Notes: generated by a model from the sequence alone, not told the origin. 64,000 nt of DNA from Halocynthiibacter sp. SDUM655004 (GCF_026015885.1 NZ_JAPDUG010000001.1:806001-870000), one strand, 5' to 3'; shown: positions 1 through 10,246, counted from the stretch's first letter. Made by a program: numbers and translations.

Positions 1-38
1 GTGTCGGGGGACTTGTGGCCAAATACGAGTGTTGTCAT
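1..38 (-). CDS. ppaC: Manganese-dependent inorganic pyrophosphatase, N-terminal fragment cut by the window edge
   Basis: Reading the minus strand from an ATG at 38 gives MTTLVFGHKSPD and then the window ends. The pattern (hydrophobic strand, then FGHKxPD) is the start of family II (DHH-type) Mn-dependent pyrophosphatases, where the His and Asp bind metal. The enzyme would hydrolyse cytosolic pyrophosphate. Only about 12 codons are visible, so the call rests on this short motif. An in-frame ATG at 50 would add MEKL; the shorter start is preferred because family members begin just before this strand. The gene is divergent from the DUF2161 gene. Confidence 0.65.
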   Translation of the reverse strand, partial: MTTLVFGHKSPD

Positions 39-162
39 GAGTTTTTCCATATCGAGAGGGAGTTTGCCCGCCTTATAGGCCCGTTGGCATGGCTTGTCAC
101 CCTGTCTGCGCGTGATAGGCTGTGAATGGCCAAAGCAAAGTAAAACAAGCGGAACGGGTGGC

Positions 163-894
163 GTGGCAAAAGCGGGCAGCAGCAAAGAAAAGGCAGCGAA
201 AACAGGGTTTGCCCGTGAGGCTGATCTCTACCCACCGATCAAGACTTATCTTGAGGCGCAGGGCTATGAGGTCAAGGCCGAAATAGGTGCTGTGGATGTT
301 GTGGCCATTCGCGGAGAGGAGCCGCCTGTTTTGGTCGAGATCAAGCGCGGATTTACGCTATCCTTGCTGCATCAGGGCGTTGCGCGGTTGGCCATCAGCG
401 ATGATGTGTATCTTGCGATTCCGCGCGGTAAGGGGAAGGCTTTTCTTACAGCACTCAAGGGGCACAAAACTCTGTGTCGTCGCCTTGGTCTTGGGCTTAT
501 CACCGTGCGTCCGCGCGATAATTTCGTCGAGGTGCATCTCGATCCCGGGCCGTATACGCCGCGCAAATCAAAGCTACGGCAAGGGCGATTGCTGCGTGAA
601 TTTGCTCGCCGTGTGGGGGATCCGAACGCTGGCGGCCAAACACGCAGTGGCATCGTAACCGCCTATCGCCAAGACGCGCTCAAGGTCGCGGCCTATCTTG
701 CTGCAACAGGGCCAAGTAAAGGCGCTCATGTGGCCAAGGCCACGGGGGTTGAAATGGCCACGCGGTTAATGGCGGATGATCATTACGGCTGGTTCGAACG
801 GGTAGAGAAGGGGATTTATGCGCTCACTCCCAAAGGAGAGGCCGAGCGTGGCGCTTTTGAAGGCGCGCTCCCAACAACTACTCCATCGGCGTAA
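163..894 (+). CDS. DUF2161 family protein with PD-(D/E)XK nuclease-like fold
   Basis: A 243-residue protein if translation starts at GTG 163. An in-frame GTG at 94 would add 23 residues (MSPCLRVIGC...) that do not look like the family, so 163 is preferred. Near residues 30-65 the pattern E..GAVDVVAIRG..PPVLVEIKRG places an Asp and then Glu-x-Lys on consecutive strands, the core of the PD-(D/E)XK nuclease/phosphodiesterase fold. The C-terminal third resembles a winged helix (ALKVAAYLAATGP...GIYALTPKG). The substrate is not known. Its last 17 bp overlap the convergent TraB-like gene. Family assignment is good, function is inferred from fold only. Confidence 0.8.
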   Translation: MAKAGSSKEKAAKTGFAREADLYPPIKTYLEAQGYEVKAEIGAVDVVAIRGEEPPVLVEIKRGFTLSLLHQGVARLAISDDVYLAIPRGKGKAFLTALKGHKTLCRRLGLGLITVRPRDNFVEVHLDPGPYTPRKSKLRQGRLLREFARRVGDPNAGGQTRSGIVTAYRQDALKVAAYLAATGPSKGAHVAKATGVEMATRLMADDHYGWFERVEKGIYALTPKGEAERGAFEGALPTTTPSA

Positions 895-1867
895 GCGTAT
901 AGCCCGCTTCGGCGAGCAAATTCAAAACGCCTTCATCTCCTGCCAAGTGAGCCGCTCCGACCGCCACAACAACAGTTGCGTCTTCTGCAGCAGGGAGAAG
1001 CACATCCATCCAGTTTCGGTTCCGCCCGTTGATCATCAATTCCTCAACTTCTGTGAGCATCTCCGTCACCTCTTCACGCGTGGTTCCCGGCGTTTCGTAG
1101 GATTTCAGGCGGCTGAACTCCCAGATCAAGCTGTGCTCCCCCTCGAAATAGGCATCAACCAAAGTGACGTTCATATCTGCGCTGATGTCTGCTTGGGCGA
1201 GGGCGGTCCGAAGAAAATCCAATGCAGTTTCATCTTCACCCTGATCAAAAAAGGTAAGAGCGGTGTCATAAGGCTCAAGTCCGCTGGTCGGGATACCTTC
1301 ACCCTCGGCATAGGCCATGAGCAGATGATCCAGCCCCTTGGCCTTACCGGTTAGCAGTTCAGAGGCGCAGGGCGGCACGGAAAGTGTCATCATCGCATAA
1401 GATGGTTTGAACTTGCTCGCCAAAAACGCAGGTATGCCCCGTTGGGTCATTTGATCGGAAAGCAACTGCCATTCCTCTTCAGTCAGCAATTCAGGCAGCG
1501 ACGGCCCGTCAGTTATAAAGAGAAGTTCGGGTTGGCTGCCAATCGCGTCTTGTGCCTTGGCAAGGTCCTCGCTGTTGGCTTCGAAAAATACGATATCGCT
1601 TGCGTCAATCAGCGGCTTAAGCTTTTCGATCTGCGCTTCGTGGCGCGCATCGGGCATATGAAGCGTACCCTGCACGTAAATATCGCTTCCGTCCTTCTTT
1701 GCATGCCAAAGATTTCCAACGGGAAATGGCTTGGCGTGCGCCGTAGAAACAAGGGCTTCGCGCTGGTCATCCGGCAGGGCGGCAATCAAGTTTTCACCCT
1801 CGCAGGCCGCAGCGGCGGGAAGGGCGGAGAGAAGTAAAAATGCAATTGATTTCAATGTTTTGCGCAT
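878..1867 (-). CDS. TraB/GumN family protein, exported
   Basis: A 329-residue protein beginning MRKTLKSIAFLLLSALPAAAACEG, a clear signal peptide with probable cleavage after AAA. The mature part carries GTLHMPDAR near residue 67 and VVAVGAAHLAGDEGV near the C-terminus. These are the two conserved Gly/His motifs of the TraB/GumN (TIKI-like) superfamily, some members of which are metal-dependent proteases. A periplasmic location is inferred from the signal. Length fits the family. The 3' end overlaps the DUF2161 gene tail-to-tail by 17 bp. No regulator or partner gene is nearby. Confidence 0.85.
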   Translation of the reverse strand: MRKTLKSIAFLLLSALPAAAACEGENLIAALPDDQREALVSTAHAKPFPVGNLWHAKKDGSDIYVQGTLHMPDARHEAQIEKLKPLIDASDIVFFEANSEDLAKAQDAIGSQPELLFITDGPSLPELLTEEEWQLLSDQMTQRGIPAFLASKFKPSYAMMTLSVPPCASELLTGKAKGLDHLLMAYAEGEGIPTSGLEPYDTALTFFDQGEDETALDFLRTALAQADISADMNVTLVDAYFEGEHSLIWEFSRLKSYETPGTTREEVTEMLTEVEELMINGRNRNWMDVLLPAAEDATVVVAVGAAHLAGDEGVLNLLAEAGYTLTPME

Positions 1868-1950
1868 GCCGCCTCCAATGTCTTAACCTAACTTAATGCC
1901 CAATCGTTCAAATGCAATTTGGTTTCCGAAAAAAAATCGTATCCGCGCTG

Positions 1951-1979
1951 TTGACAGAGCATGACCCGATACATAGGTT
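1951..1979 (+). promoter_or_regulatory. Candidate promoter of groESL
   Basis: TTGACA at 1951-1956 is a perfect -35 hexamer. Seventeen bases downstream is TAGGTT at 1974-1979, a weak -10 (3 of 6 matches). Transcription would start just before the inverted repeat at 1987-2013, placing that operator at the beginning of the transcript. No convincing sigma32 -10 (CCCCAT) at the proper distance was seen here. Confidence 0.5.
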
Positions 1980-1986
1980 CCGTTCG

Positions 1987-2013
1987 TTATCACTCGCACG
2001 TGATGAGTGATAA
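1987..2013 (+). promoter_or_regulatory. CIRCE-type operator for HrcA upstream of groESL
   Basis: TTATCACTC (1987-1995), nine bases, then GAGTGATAA (2005-2013) form a perfect 9-9-9 inverted repeat. The CIRCE consensus is TTAGCACTC-N9-GAGTGCTAA. This copy differs only by the symmetrical exchange G to T and C to A at the fourth position of each arm, so dyad symmetry is kept. Its position 37 bp before groES fits repression by HrcA, which is titrated by GroEL in organisms where this is known. hrcA itself is not in the window. Confidence 0.88.
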
Positions 2014-2049
2014 CATTGATTGAAACCTCGAACGAAGGAGCGTTCAGAG

Positions 2050-2337
2050 ATGGCATTTACCCCGTTGCACGACCGTGTTCTGGTCCGTCGCGTTGAAACC
2101 GACGAGAAAACCGCTGGTGGCCTCTATATCCCCGAAAGCGCAAAAGAAAAACCTGCCGAAGCAGAAGTTATTGCAGTTGGTGAAGGTGCCCGCAAAGACA
2201 GCGGCGAGTTGATCCCGATGTCTGTTAAAGCTGGTGACAAAGTTCTCTTTGGCAAGTGGTCCGGCACAGAAGTGACCGTTGACGGCGAAGAGCTGCTCAT
2301 CATGAAAGAAAGCGACATCCTTGGCCTCATCAGCTAA
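2050..2337 (+). CDS. groES: Co-chaperonin GroES (Hsp10)
   Basis: A 95-residue protein starting [16 protein letters not shown], the usual GroES length. The ATG at 2050 is chosen over an upstream in-frame start at 2020 because the family begins here and GAAGGAG lies just upstream. The mobile loop (TAGGLYIPE, about residues 22-30) and the C-terminal ILGLIS strand are present. GroES caps the GroEL ring and closes the folding chamber. It lies 40 bp before groEL and forms an operon with it under the CIRCE-type operator. Confidence 0.98.
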   Translation: MAFTPLHDRVLVRRVETDEKTAGGLYIPESAKEKPAEAEVIAVGEGARKDSGELIPMSVKAGDKVLFGKWSGTEVTVDGEELLIMKESDILGLIS

Positions 2338-2368
2338 GCGATCACTTTCCAATTTTTTAGAATTCTAG

Positions 2369-4018
<1,650 letters not shown>

Positions 4019-4039
4019 GCCACCCGGCTATAACTTACG

Positions 4040-4068
4040 AAAGGGCTCGCCATGTGCGGGCCCTTTTG
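4040..4068 (+). terminator. Rho-independent terminator of groESL
   Basis: AAAGGGC (4040-4046) pairs with GCCCTTT (4060-4066). The 13-base loop contains an inner CGC/GCG pairing, and the stem runs into a short T tract. It lies 22 bp after the groEL stop. Confidence 0.75.
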
Positions 4069-4139
4069 CTTTTCCGGCTCACGCTCAATTTTCGGTGACA
4101 TGCGCTTGCCTTACAGTTCCAGTCCCGTATGAACCCATT

Positions 4140-4964
4140 ATGAAACTCATCCTCCTTACCGCTCTCACGATGGTTGCCTTTGCGGCCAATTCGGTTCTGA
4201 ACCGTCTGGCACTGGCTGACCAAGCCATCGATCCGGCAAGCTTTGCGGCTATTCGGATTGCGGCGGGGGCTCTCGTTCTGTGGCTTCTGGTTCTGCTGCG
4301 AAAAGGAGTGATCCGGTTCCACTTTGGTGGAGTAGTGTCGCTTGCGGCTTATATGCTTGGCTTTTCCTTTGCGTATGTCTCGCTCGATACGGGCGTTGGG
4401 GCGCTCATCCTCTTTGGCGGCGTTCAAGTTACCATGTTCCTCGGGGCACTCGTGAATCGCGAAGCCCTTCCGCCTGCGCGGTGGCTCGGCGCTGGTGTCG
4501 CTTTTGCCGGCCTTATGGTGCTTGTCTGGCCAGGTGGCTCGGTTGCGATTTCGCCCCTAGGCGCTGGGCTAATGGCTGCCGCGGCTGTGGGGTGGGGCGT
4601 CTATTCGCTGATCGGCAAAGGCGCTTCTGATGCGCTGGCCAATACGGCGTCAAACTTCATTTTTGCACTGCCATTTGGCCTCGTGGCGTTGCTGATTGTG
4701 CCGGAGTTACACGCCACTGGGTCTGGCGTTGTTTTGGCGGTCATCTCTGGGGCCGTGACGTCTGGTCTTGGTTATGCGCTTTGGTATGCGATCTTACCGC
4801 GTATGTCGGCTTCTATAGCGGCTATTGTGATGCTTACCGTGCCCGTGATCGCGACTGCGGGCGGTGTAATCTTCTTAGGTGAGAATGTTGGTCTGCGCTT
4901 CGCCACCGCGACGGTGCTTGTGCTGGGTGGTGTGCTGATTGCCGCCAAACCCGCGCGAACGTGA
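4140..4964 (+). CDS. EamA/DMT-superfamily inner-membrane exporter
   Basis: A 274-residue, very hydrophobic protein with about ten transmembrane segments in two repeated halves (first half from MKLILLTALTMVAFAANSVLNRLAL, second from about residue 137). This is the EamA (DMT) architecture. The ATG at 4140 is preferred over 4095 because the latter adds a polar leader (MTCACLTVPVPYEPI) before the first membrane helix. Substrates of this family are usually small metabolites or amino acids; none can be assigned here. The protein stands alone between groESL and a lipase-like gene. Confidence 0.88.
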   Translation: MKLILLTALTMVAFAANSVLNRLALADQAIDPASFAAIRIAAGALVLWLLVLLRKGVIRFHFGGVVSLAAYMLGFSFAYVSLDTGVGALILFGGVQVTMFLGALVNREALPPARWLGAGVAFAGLMVLVWPGGSVAISPLGAGLMAAAAVGWGVYSLIGKGASDALANTASNFIFALPFGLVALLIVPELHATGSGVVLAVISGAVTSGLGYALWYAILPRMSASIAAIVMLTVPVIATAGGVIFLGENVGLRFATATVLVLGGVLIAAKPART

Positions 4965-5022
4965 TGTTACCCAAACGTCAACGCCCCTCGTAATTGCCGC
5001 GATGCATGGCTAAGCTTGGGGT

Positions 5023-5748
5023 ATGAGATTTGTTTTTGCCTTTCTACTCGGCTTCGTCCCGTCACTTGCGCAGGCCGATTGCGTTGTGCTTTTGCACGGG
5101 CTGGCGCGGGGTGCCGGCTCTATGCTTGGGTTGGAATATGCTTTGCAATCAGCGGGATATCAGGTCGTAAACAACGGTTATCCGTCAACCTCCGCTGATG
5201 TACAAACTCTGGTGGACGAGGCTATTCCGCCCGCCGTTGAGGCTTGTGGCGACCAAACGGTGCATTTTGTGACCCATTCCATGGGCGGTATCCTCGTTCG
5301 CGCATGGCTAACCCAAAATCGCCCCAAAGATATGGGTCGCGTTGTAATGATGGGGCCGCCCAATCATGGCTCCGAACTCGTTGACATTTTTGGAGACTTT
5401 GAGCCGTTTCAGTGGATTAACGGCCCAGCAGGGCTTCAGCTTGGAACGGATGAGGACTCGGTCCCGTCGCAGCTAAGCTTCCCCGCCTTCGAGCTTGGCA
5501 TCATAGCAGGGGACCTTTCACTCAACCCGATCTATTCCGCGCTCATTGAAGGGCCGGACGATGGCAAGGTTTCGGTTGAGAGCACGCGCCTTGTTGGCGC
5601 ACGCGATCACATCGTACTCCCGGCCACCCATACATTTATGATGACCGACGCGTTGGTGATCTGGCAGGTGGTCGAGTTCCTCAAGACTGGCAGTTTTGAC
5701 CGCGAAACAACTTGGACAGAAGCGGTCGAACATCTCCTGCTTGAGTGA
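5023..5748 (+). CDS. Secreted alpha/beta hydrolase, lipase/PGAP1-like
   Basis: A 241-residue protein with an N-terminal signal sequence ([18 protein letters not shown]). An oxyanion-type VLLHGLARG follows, and the nucleophile elbow THSMGG (a G-x-S-x-G variant) sits near residue 87. A likely acid/His pair lies toward the end ([16 protein letters not shown]). The pattern fits triacylglycerol lipase or PGAP1-like esterases acting in the periplasm. The substrate is unknown. The stop codon directly abuts the stop of the convergent purK, with no space for a terminator. Confidence 0.85.
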   Translation: MRFVFAFLLGFVPSLAQADCVVLLHGLARGAGSMLGLEYALQSAGYQVVNNGYPSTSADVQTLVDEAIPPAVEACGDQTVHFVTHSMGGILVRAWLTQNRPKDMGRVVMMGPPNHGSELVDIFGDFEPFQWINGPAGLQLGTDEDSVPSQLSFPAFELGIIAGDLSLNPIYSALIEGPDDGKVSVESTRLVGARDHIVLPATHTFMMTDALVIWQVVEFLKTGSFDRETTWTEAVEHLLLE

Positions 5749-6828
5749 TCAGCCTGCTGATTTCTTGATCCGGTTGACGTGGCCCATTTTGCGGCCCGCT
5801 TTGACTTCGGCCTTGCCGTAAAGGTGTAGCGCCGCGTTCCCTTCAGCGGAAATCTCGGGGACCTTGTCCATATCATCGCCAATCAGGTTCAGCATCTCGA
5901 CGTCGGCATGCCGCGTGCCATCGCCAAGCGGCCAGCCAGCCACGGCGCGAATATGCTGCTCGAACTGGTCAATCACACAGCCGTTCTGGGTCCAATGCCC
6001 TGAATTGTGCACACGCGGGGCGATTTCATTCACGATAAGCCCTTGCGGTGTAACGAAAAGCTCCACACCCATGACGCCTACATACTCAAGCGCATTGAGG
6101 ATATTTGCAGTCAGGAGAACCGCATCCATCCGCTGGCTCGCGGTCAGGTTCGCTGGCACAGTGGTTGTGTGCAGAATGCCGTCGCGATGCACGTTTTCGC
6201 CGGGGTCAAAGCACGAAACCTGACCGGATGCAGATCGCGCACCAATGACAGAGACTTCGTGGCTGAAGTCAACAAACCCTTCAAGGATCGCGGGCGCGCC
6301 AGCCATATCTGCGAGCGCGTTGGCGGCATCTGCGGGTGATTTCAGGCGAGCTTGTCCTTTGCCGTCATAGCCGAAGCGGCGTGTTTTCAGAATCGCGGGC
6401 GTGCCGATTGCGGCAATCGCGCGGTCCAGATCTTCTGCCGTATCCACGGCCATATAGGGCGCAGTTTGCAGCCCCAGATCGCGGAGGAAATCTTTCTCGG
6501 TGATGCGGTCTTGGGACACGCGTAGCGCCTCGCGGCCGGGGCGGATCGGGCGCAACTTTTCGAGGTGGTTGAGTGCCTCTGTCGGGATGTTTTCAAACTC
6601 GTAGGTGATCACATCCACGGCCGAGGCAAAATCGGTGAGCGCACCAAGGTCGTCATAACCTGCTGTCGTAACCTGCGCGGCAACGTCGCCTGCAGGCGGA
6701 TTGGCCCCCGGTTCAAAGATGTGCGTTTTGAAGCCGAGGCGAGAGGCCGCCACAGAGAGCATACGGCCAAGCTGTCCGCCACCCAGAATGCCGATGGTCG
6801 CGCCGGTTTGCAGGATGAAATCAGTCAT
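5749..6828 (-). CDS. purK: N5-carboxyaminoimidazole ribonucleotide synthase
   Basis: A 359-residue ATP-grasp enzyme. The N-terminus has [13 protein letters not shown], and the middle contains the ATP-grasp stretch [12 protein letters not shown] and the metal-binding [15 protein letters not shown]. It converts AIR, ATP and bicarbonate to N5-CAIR in purine biosynthesis. The start at 6828 ([13 protein letters not shown]) is chosen because the 26 residues upstream are not family-like. It also yields an 8-bp overlap with the end of purE, typical of translational coupling. Cytosolic. Confidence 0.97.
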   Translation of the reverse strand: MTDFILQTGATIGILGGGQLGRMLSVAASRLGFKTHIFEPGANPPAGDVAAQVTTAGYDDLGALTDFASAVDVITYEFENIPTEALNHLEKLRPIRPGREALRVSQDRITEKDFLRDLGLQTAPYMAVDTAEDLDRAIAAIGTPAILKTRRFGYDGKGQARLKSPADAANALADMAGAPAILEGFVDFSHEVSVIGARSASGQVSCFDPGENVHRDGILHTTTVPANLTASQRMDAVLLTANILNALEYVGVMGVELFVTPQGLIVNEIAPRVHNSGHWTQNGCVIDQFEQHIRAVAGWPLGDGTRHADVEMLNLIGDDMDKVPEISAEGNAALHLYGKAEVKAGRKMGHVNRIKKSAG

Positions 6829-7309
6829 CTTGTGGCTCGTCCGGAATCGAGGCAGCGAGGGCTTCACGCCAATCGTCAAGCCGCTCGGCAAGCGCGCTAT
6901 CCTCATTGGCGAGGATACCTGCGGCCATCAAGCCAGCATTTGCCGCTCCTGCGGCGCCAATAGCCATCGTTGCAACAGGGAAACCTTTGGGCATCTGGAC
7001 GATGGAGTACAGGCTATCAACGCCTGAAAGCGCCTTGGTCTGAACAGGAACGCCAACAACTGGCACACGTGTTTTGCTGGCCATCATGCCGGGCAAATGT
7101 GCCGCGCCGCCAGCGCCCGCGATGATGACTTTGAGGCCGCGCTTCGCAGCGGTTTTGCCGTAGGACCAAAGGCGATCCGGTGTGCGGTGGGCCGATACGA
7201 TCTTTTTCTCATAAGGCACGCCCAATTCATCAAGAATTTCGGCTGCAAGCTTCATCACAGGCCAGTCGCTCTGGCTTCCCATGATGATTCCAACTTTTAC
7301 ATCTGTCAT
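6821..7309 (-). CDS. purE: N5-CAIR mutase, class I PurE
   Basis: A 162-residue protein with the class I PurE signatures [10 protein letters not shown] (residues 7-16) and SAHRTPDR. It moves the carboxylate of N5-CAIR to carbon 4 to give CAIR, the step after PurK. The purE-purK order with an 8-bp overlap is the classic two-gene operon. The 75-bp gap upstream contains GTGCCG...CGGCAC inverted sequences (about 7332-7366) of unknown meaning. Confidence 0.97.
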   Translation of the reverse strand: MTDVKVGIIMGSQSDWPVMKLAAEILDELGVPYEKKIVSAHRTPDRLWSYGKTAAKRGLKVIIAGAGGAAHLPGMMASKTRVPVVGVPVQTKALSGVDSLYSIVQMPKGFPVATMAIGAAGAANAGLMAAGILANEDSALAERLDDWREALAASIPDEPQDD

Positions 7310-7384
7310 AGTATTCCCGTCGCAGGGTTAAAGTGCCGTAAACGGCGGCGGCAATCGAAGCGGCACTATAGCTATCTCGTACCG

Positions 7385-7606
7385 CTAGGCAATGATATCA
7401 GGGGTTAGTTCGTCCTCGATTGCGCGAATTTGGTCTTTGAGAGCCAGTTTTTGGCGCTTCAGGCGGCGAACTTGTAGCGGATCGGTCGACCGTTTCTCCT
7501 CCAGCGCCTGAATCGCAGCGTCTAGGTCGCGGTGTTCCTGTGTGAGAACTGAGAGCTTCACACGCAGGACCTCTTCATGAGACATTTCAGCAGAGTTTTC
7601 GGTCAT
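7385..7606 (-). CDS. DUF465 (YdcH-like) small coiled-coil protein
   Basis: A 73-residue charged helical protein (LSVLTQEHRDLDAAIQALE, then RRLKRQKLALKDQIRAIE). The pattern H-x-x-L-D-x-x-I followed by a basic K/R-K/R-x-K-L-x-L-K-D helix is that of DUF465/YdcH proteins. It is probably a helical hairpin or coiled coil. No biochemical role is established. It is on the same strand as purEK but 75 bp upstream of it, so co-transcription is possible but not shown. Confidence 0.85.
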   Translation of the reverse strand: MTENSAEMSHEEVLRVKLSVLTQEHRDLDAAIQALEEKRSTDPLQVRRLKRQKLALKDQIRAIEDELTPDIIA

Positions 7607-7707
7607 AGTGTTCGTACGAGTCGCTCGTTAACTTTCGTTAAAACTAGCCCATATCGTGAGCGGCGGAAAGAAAATAGGGATGCTGCCGAAGGTGATGCGC
7701 CCGAACC

Positions 7708-7736
7708 CTTGCGACTCAGCCTGTGCCTCCCCATAT
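7708..7736 (+). promoter_or_regulatory. Sigma32 (RpoH)-type promoter of hsp20
   Basis: CTTGCGA (7708-7714), 14 bases, then CCCCATAT (7729-7736). The heat-shock sigma consensus is CTTGAAA-N13-15-CCCCATNT. The -10 element is a full match and the -35 differs at two of seven positions. Transcription would start near 7743, giving a leader of about 60 nt before the hsp20 ATG. Confidence 0.82.
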
Positions 7737-7747
7737 TGAAAGAGAAC

Positions 7748-7803
7748 GGTCGCCGGATGGTCGGGGCCTGCTTTGGACAGTCGCTTTTGAAAAGGACGCG
7801 TCG
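7748..7803 (+). promoter_or_regulatory. ROSE-like RNA thermometer in the hsp20 leader
   Basis: The ribosome-binding site AGGA (7793-7796) can pair with TCGCT (7781-7785), leaving G7783 bulged. The full stem is GTC(G)CTTT at 7780-7787 with AAAGGAC at 7791-7797 and a TGA loop. The U-Y-G-C-U anti-Shine-Dalgarno element with a bulged G is the signature of ROSE thermometers found before hsp20 genes in alpha- and gammaproteobacteria. An upstream GGTC/GGCC hairpin (7748-7767) is also possible. Folding was done by eye. Confidence 0.6.
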
Positions 7804-8217
7804 ATGACGAAACTTACACTTGGATCGCACCCATTCCTATTGGGGTTCGATCAGCTTGAACGCCTCGTGGAACGGACCGCAAAGTCTGGTAACGATGGCT
7901 ATCCTCCTTTTAACATTGAACAAACGAGCGATAACAGCTACCGCATTACGCTTGCTGTTGCTGGGTTTGCGGATGACGATCTATCGATCACGGTCGAGGA
8001 CAAACAGCTTGTTGTGCGTGGCCGTCAGAGCGAAGACAGCGAGGGGCGTATCTTCTTGCATCGCGGAATTGCCGCACGTCAGTTCCAAAAAAGCTTTGTG
8101 CTTGCAGAAGGGGTTGAAGTTGGCGGCGCCAAGACCGAAAACGGCCTCCTGCACATTGATCTGACTCGGTCCGTGCCGGATTCGATCGTTCAGACGATCA
8201 AAATTAACAAAGGTTAA
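7804..8217 (+). CDS. Small heat-shock protein, Hsp20 family
   Basis: A 137-residue protein. An alpha-crystallin domain spans about residues 35-135 (PPFNIEQTSDNSYRITLAVAGF, then ENGLLHIDL) and it ends in the IKI-type tail motif (TIKINKG). It resembles IbpA-type holdases that bind unfolding proteins without ATP. The ATG at 7804 is used because AAGGA lies seven bases upstream; the in-frame start at 7723 falls inside the promoter. Regulation appears double, by a sigma32-type promoter and a ROSE-like leader. A DUF1150 gene follows. Confidence 0.95.
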   Translation: MTKLTLGSHPFLLGFDQLERLVERTAKSGNDGYPPFNIEQTSDNSYRITLAVAGFADDDLSITVEDKQLVVRGRQSEDSEGRIFLHRGIAARQFQKSFVLAEGVEVGGAKTENGLLHIDLTRSVPDSIVQTIKINKG

Positions 8218-8238
8218 GAGTAGGAAAAGGGCTTGAAA

Positions 8239-8463
8239 ATGCACACTAAATTCCAATTGCCCGACGCTGACAGCCGGATCGTATATGTCCGCGCTGTTGA
8301 TGTGGCCGACCTTCCTCAGGATATCCGTGACGAGATTCCCGATGTGGATCAGGTCTATTCGGTTCATAAAGCAGATGGCGAGCAGCTTGCATTGGTAAAC
8401 GACCGTCGTACGGCGTTTTTCCTCGCACGCGAGCATGACTATACGCCAATGACGGTACACTAA
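8239..8463 (+). CDS. DUF1150 family protein
   Basis: A 74-residue protein (MHTKFQLPDADSRIVYVRAV...) matching DUF1150, a small family mostly seen in alphaproteobacteria and often directly after an hsp20 gene. It sits 21 bp downstream of hsp20 in the same probable transcript, so heat-shock co-expression is inferred. A TTG at 8233 would add two residues; the ATG at 8239 with AGGAAAAGG upstream is preferred. Function unknown. No catalytic motif is visible. Confidence 0.88.
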   Translation: MHTKFQLPDADSRIVYVRAVDVADLPQDIRDEIPDVDQVYSVHKADGEQLALVNDRRTAFFLAREHDYTPMTVH

Positions 8464-8490
8464 CCGTCGCAAACATAATCGGAAAACAAG

Positions 8491-8520
8491 AAGGGCGCAG
8501 CCGAAGCTACGCCCTTTTTT
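8491..8520 (+). terminator. Rho-independent terminator after hsp20-DUF1150
   Basis: AAGGGCG (8491-8497) pairs with CGCCCTT (8510-8516), with additional AGC/GCT pairing inside, followed by a run of six T. It separates this operon from the convergent sulfate adenylyltransferase gene. On the minus strand the A-run becomes upstream, so it acts mainly on the plus strand. Confidence 0.88.
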
Positions 8521-8539
8521 GATGCTTTGTTACGCTTGG

Positions 8540-10246
8540 TTAGGCTTTGATCAAGCCGAGGCTTTCCAGCTTGAGAATGACCTGATGCGCGCAGTTGTCG
8601 ACATCCACATTCTCTGTTTCTACTGAAAGTTCTGGGTTCTCAGGAACGTCATATGGGTCTGAAATACCTGTGAACTCTTTGATCTTGCCTTCGCGCGCAA
8701 GCTTGTAGAGACCTTTACGGTCGCGGCGTTCGCACTCTTCGATACTGGTTGCCACGTGCACTTCAACGAAGGCTCCGAATTGCTCGATATCTTCGCGAAC
8801 AGCGCGGCGGGTTGTGGCGTAAGGTGCTATTGGCGCACAGATTGCGATACCACCGTTTTTCGTAATCTCGCTTGCAACATAACCGATGCGACGAATGTTC
8901 AGATCGCGGTGTTCTTTGCTGAAGCCAAGCTCGCTGGAGAGGTTTTTCCGCACGATATCGCCGTCAAGCAGCGTTACGGGGCGGCCGCCCATTTCCATCA
9001 GCTTGACCATAAGCGCGTTAGCGATGGTCGATTTACCGGAACCGGAGAAGCCGGTGAAGAATACGGTAAAGCCTTGTTTTGCCCGTGGTGGACGGGTGCG
9101 GCGTAGTTCTTTCACAACGGATGGGAAGCTGAACCACTCTGGAATTTCCAGACCTTCGGCCAAACGACGGCGCAGTTCTGTGCCCGAGATATTAAGGACA
9201 GTTACGCCCTCTTCGATCTCGTCGGCGGGCTCGTATTGCGCGCGTTCCTGCACATAAACCATGTGTTTGAAGTCGACCATTTCGATGCCCATTTCTTCCT
9301 GATGCTCGCGGAAGAGGTCTTGTGCATCATATGGGCCGTAGAAATCTTCGCCGGCGGAGTTTTTGCCGGGACCAGCGTGGTCGCGGCCAACGATGAAGTG
9401 GGTTACGCCGTGGTTTTTACGGATCAGGCCGTGCCAAACAGCTTCGCGCGGGCCAGCCATACGCATAGCGAGGTTTAGCAAGCTCATGCTTGTTGTCGAT
9501 GCTGGGTACTGGTCGAGTACGGCTTCGTAGCAACGCACGCGGGTGAAGTGATCAATGTCGCCCGGTTTGGTCAGACCCACAACAGGGTGAATCAACAGGT
9601 TGGCCTGTGCTTCCTTCGCGGCGCGGAACGTGAGTTCTTGGTGTGCACGGTGCAGCGGGTTGCGGGTTTGGAAGGCAACGATCTTGCGCCAGCCCATTTT
9701 GCGGAAATACGCGCGGAGCTCGTTTGGCGTGTCGCGGCGTGCGCGGAAATCATAGTGAACAGGCTGTTGGATGCCGGTGACCGGGCCGCCGAGGTAAACT
9801 TTTCCAGCTTGGTTGTGCAGGTAATTCACGGCAGGGTGGGCGGAATCATCGGCGCCGAATACTTTCTCGGCTTCGCGCGCTTTGTTCGGCACCCAGTTGT
9901 CAGTGACTGTCATTGTGGCGAGGATCACGCCTTCTTGGTCACGCAGGGCGATGTCTTGTCCGGCCTCAAGGCCAGCAGCAAACTCTTCGCTCACGTCAAG
10001 TGTGATGGGCATGGGCCAAAGGCTTCCATCGGTCAAACGCATTGTCTCTACAACAGAGTTGTAGTCCTCTTCGGTGAGGAACCCTTTTAGCGGGTTGAAG
10101 CCGCCATTCATCAGAAGCTCCAGATCGCAAATCTGACGCGGTGTCAGATCCCACGACACGAGGTCGGCTGCTTCGAGTTTCAGTTTTTGGGCGCTGTCAT
10201 AGGAGACATAAAGCTCTGGAATGGGCGCAAGAGGCGTTTGAGACAT
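8540..10246 (-). CDS. Bifunctional sulfate adenylyltransferase / adenylylsulfate kinase
   Basis: A 568-residue fusion. The N-terminal PUA-like and ATP-sulfurylase domains (about 1-385) contain QTRNPLHRAH near residue 195 and GRDHAGPGKN near 290. The C-terminal APS kinase (about 390-568) has the P-loop GFSGSGKS. It makes APS from sulfate and ATP and phosphorylates APS to PAPS, for assimilation or sulfation. The start at 10246 (MSQTPLAPIPELYV) replaces a 21-residue upstream extension. No other sulfate genes are adjacent. The 5' leader holds two hairpins. Confidence 0.96.
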   Translation of the reverse strand: MSQTPLAPIPELYVSYDSAQKLKLEAADLVSWDLTPRQICDLELLMNGGFNPLKGFLTEEDYNSVVETMRLTDGSLWPMPITLDVSEEFAAGLEAGQDIALRDQEGVILATMTVTDNWVPNKAREAEKVFGADDSAHPAVNYLHNQAGKVYLGGPVTGIQQPVHYDFRARRDTPNELRAYFRKMGWRKIVAFQTRNPLHRAHQELTFRAAKEAQANLLIHPVVGLTKPGDIDHFTRVRCYEAVLDQYPASTTSMSLLNLAMRMAGPREAVWHGLIRKNHGVTHFIVGRDHAGPGKNSAGEDFYGPYDAQDLFREHQEEMGIEMVDFKHMVYVQERAQYEPADEIEEGVTVLNISGTELRRRLAEGLEIPEWFSFPSVVKELRRTRPPRAKQGFTVFFTGFSGSGKSTIANALMVKLMEMGGRPVTLLDGDIVRKNLSSELGFSKEHRDLNIRRIGYVASEITKNGGIAICAPIAPYATTRRAVREDIEQFGAFVEVHVATSIEECERRDRKGLYKLAREGKIKEFTGISDPYDVPENPELSVETENVDVDNCAHQVILKLESLGLIKA

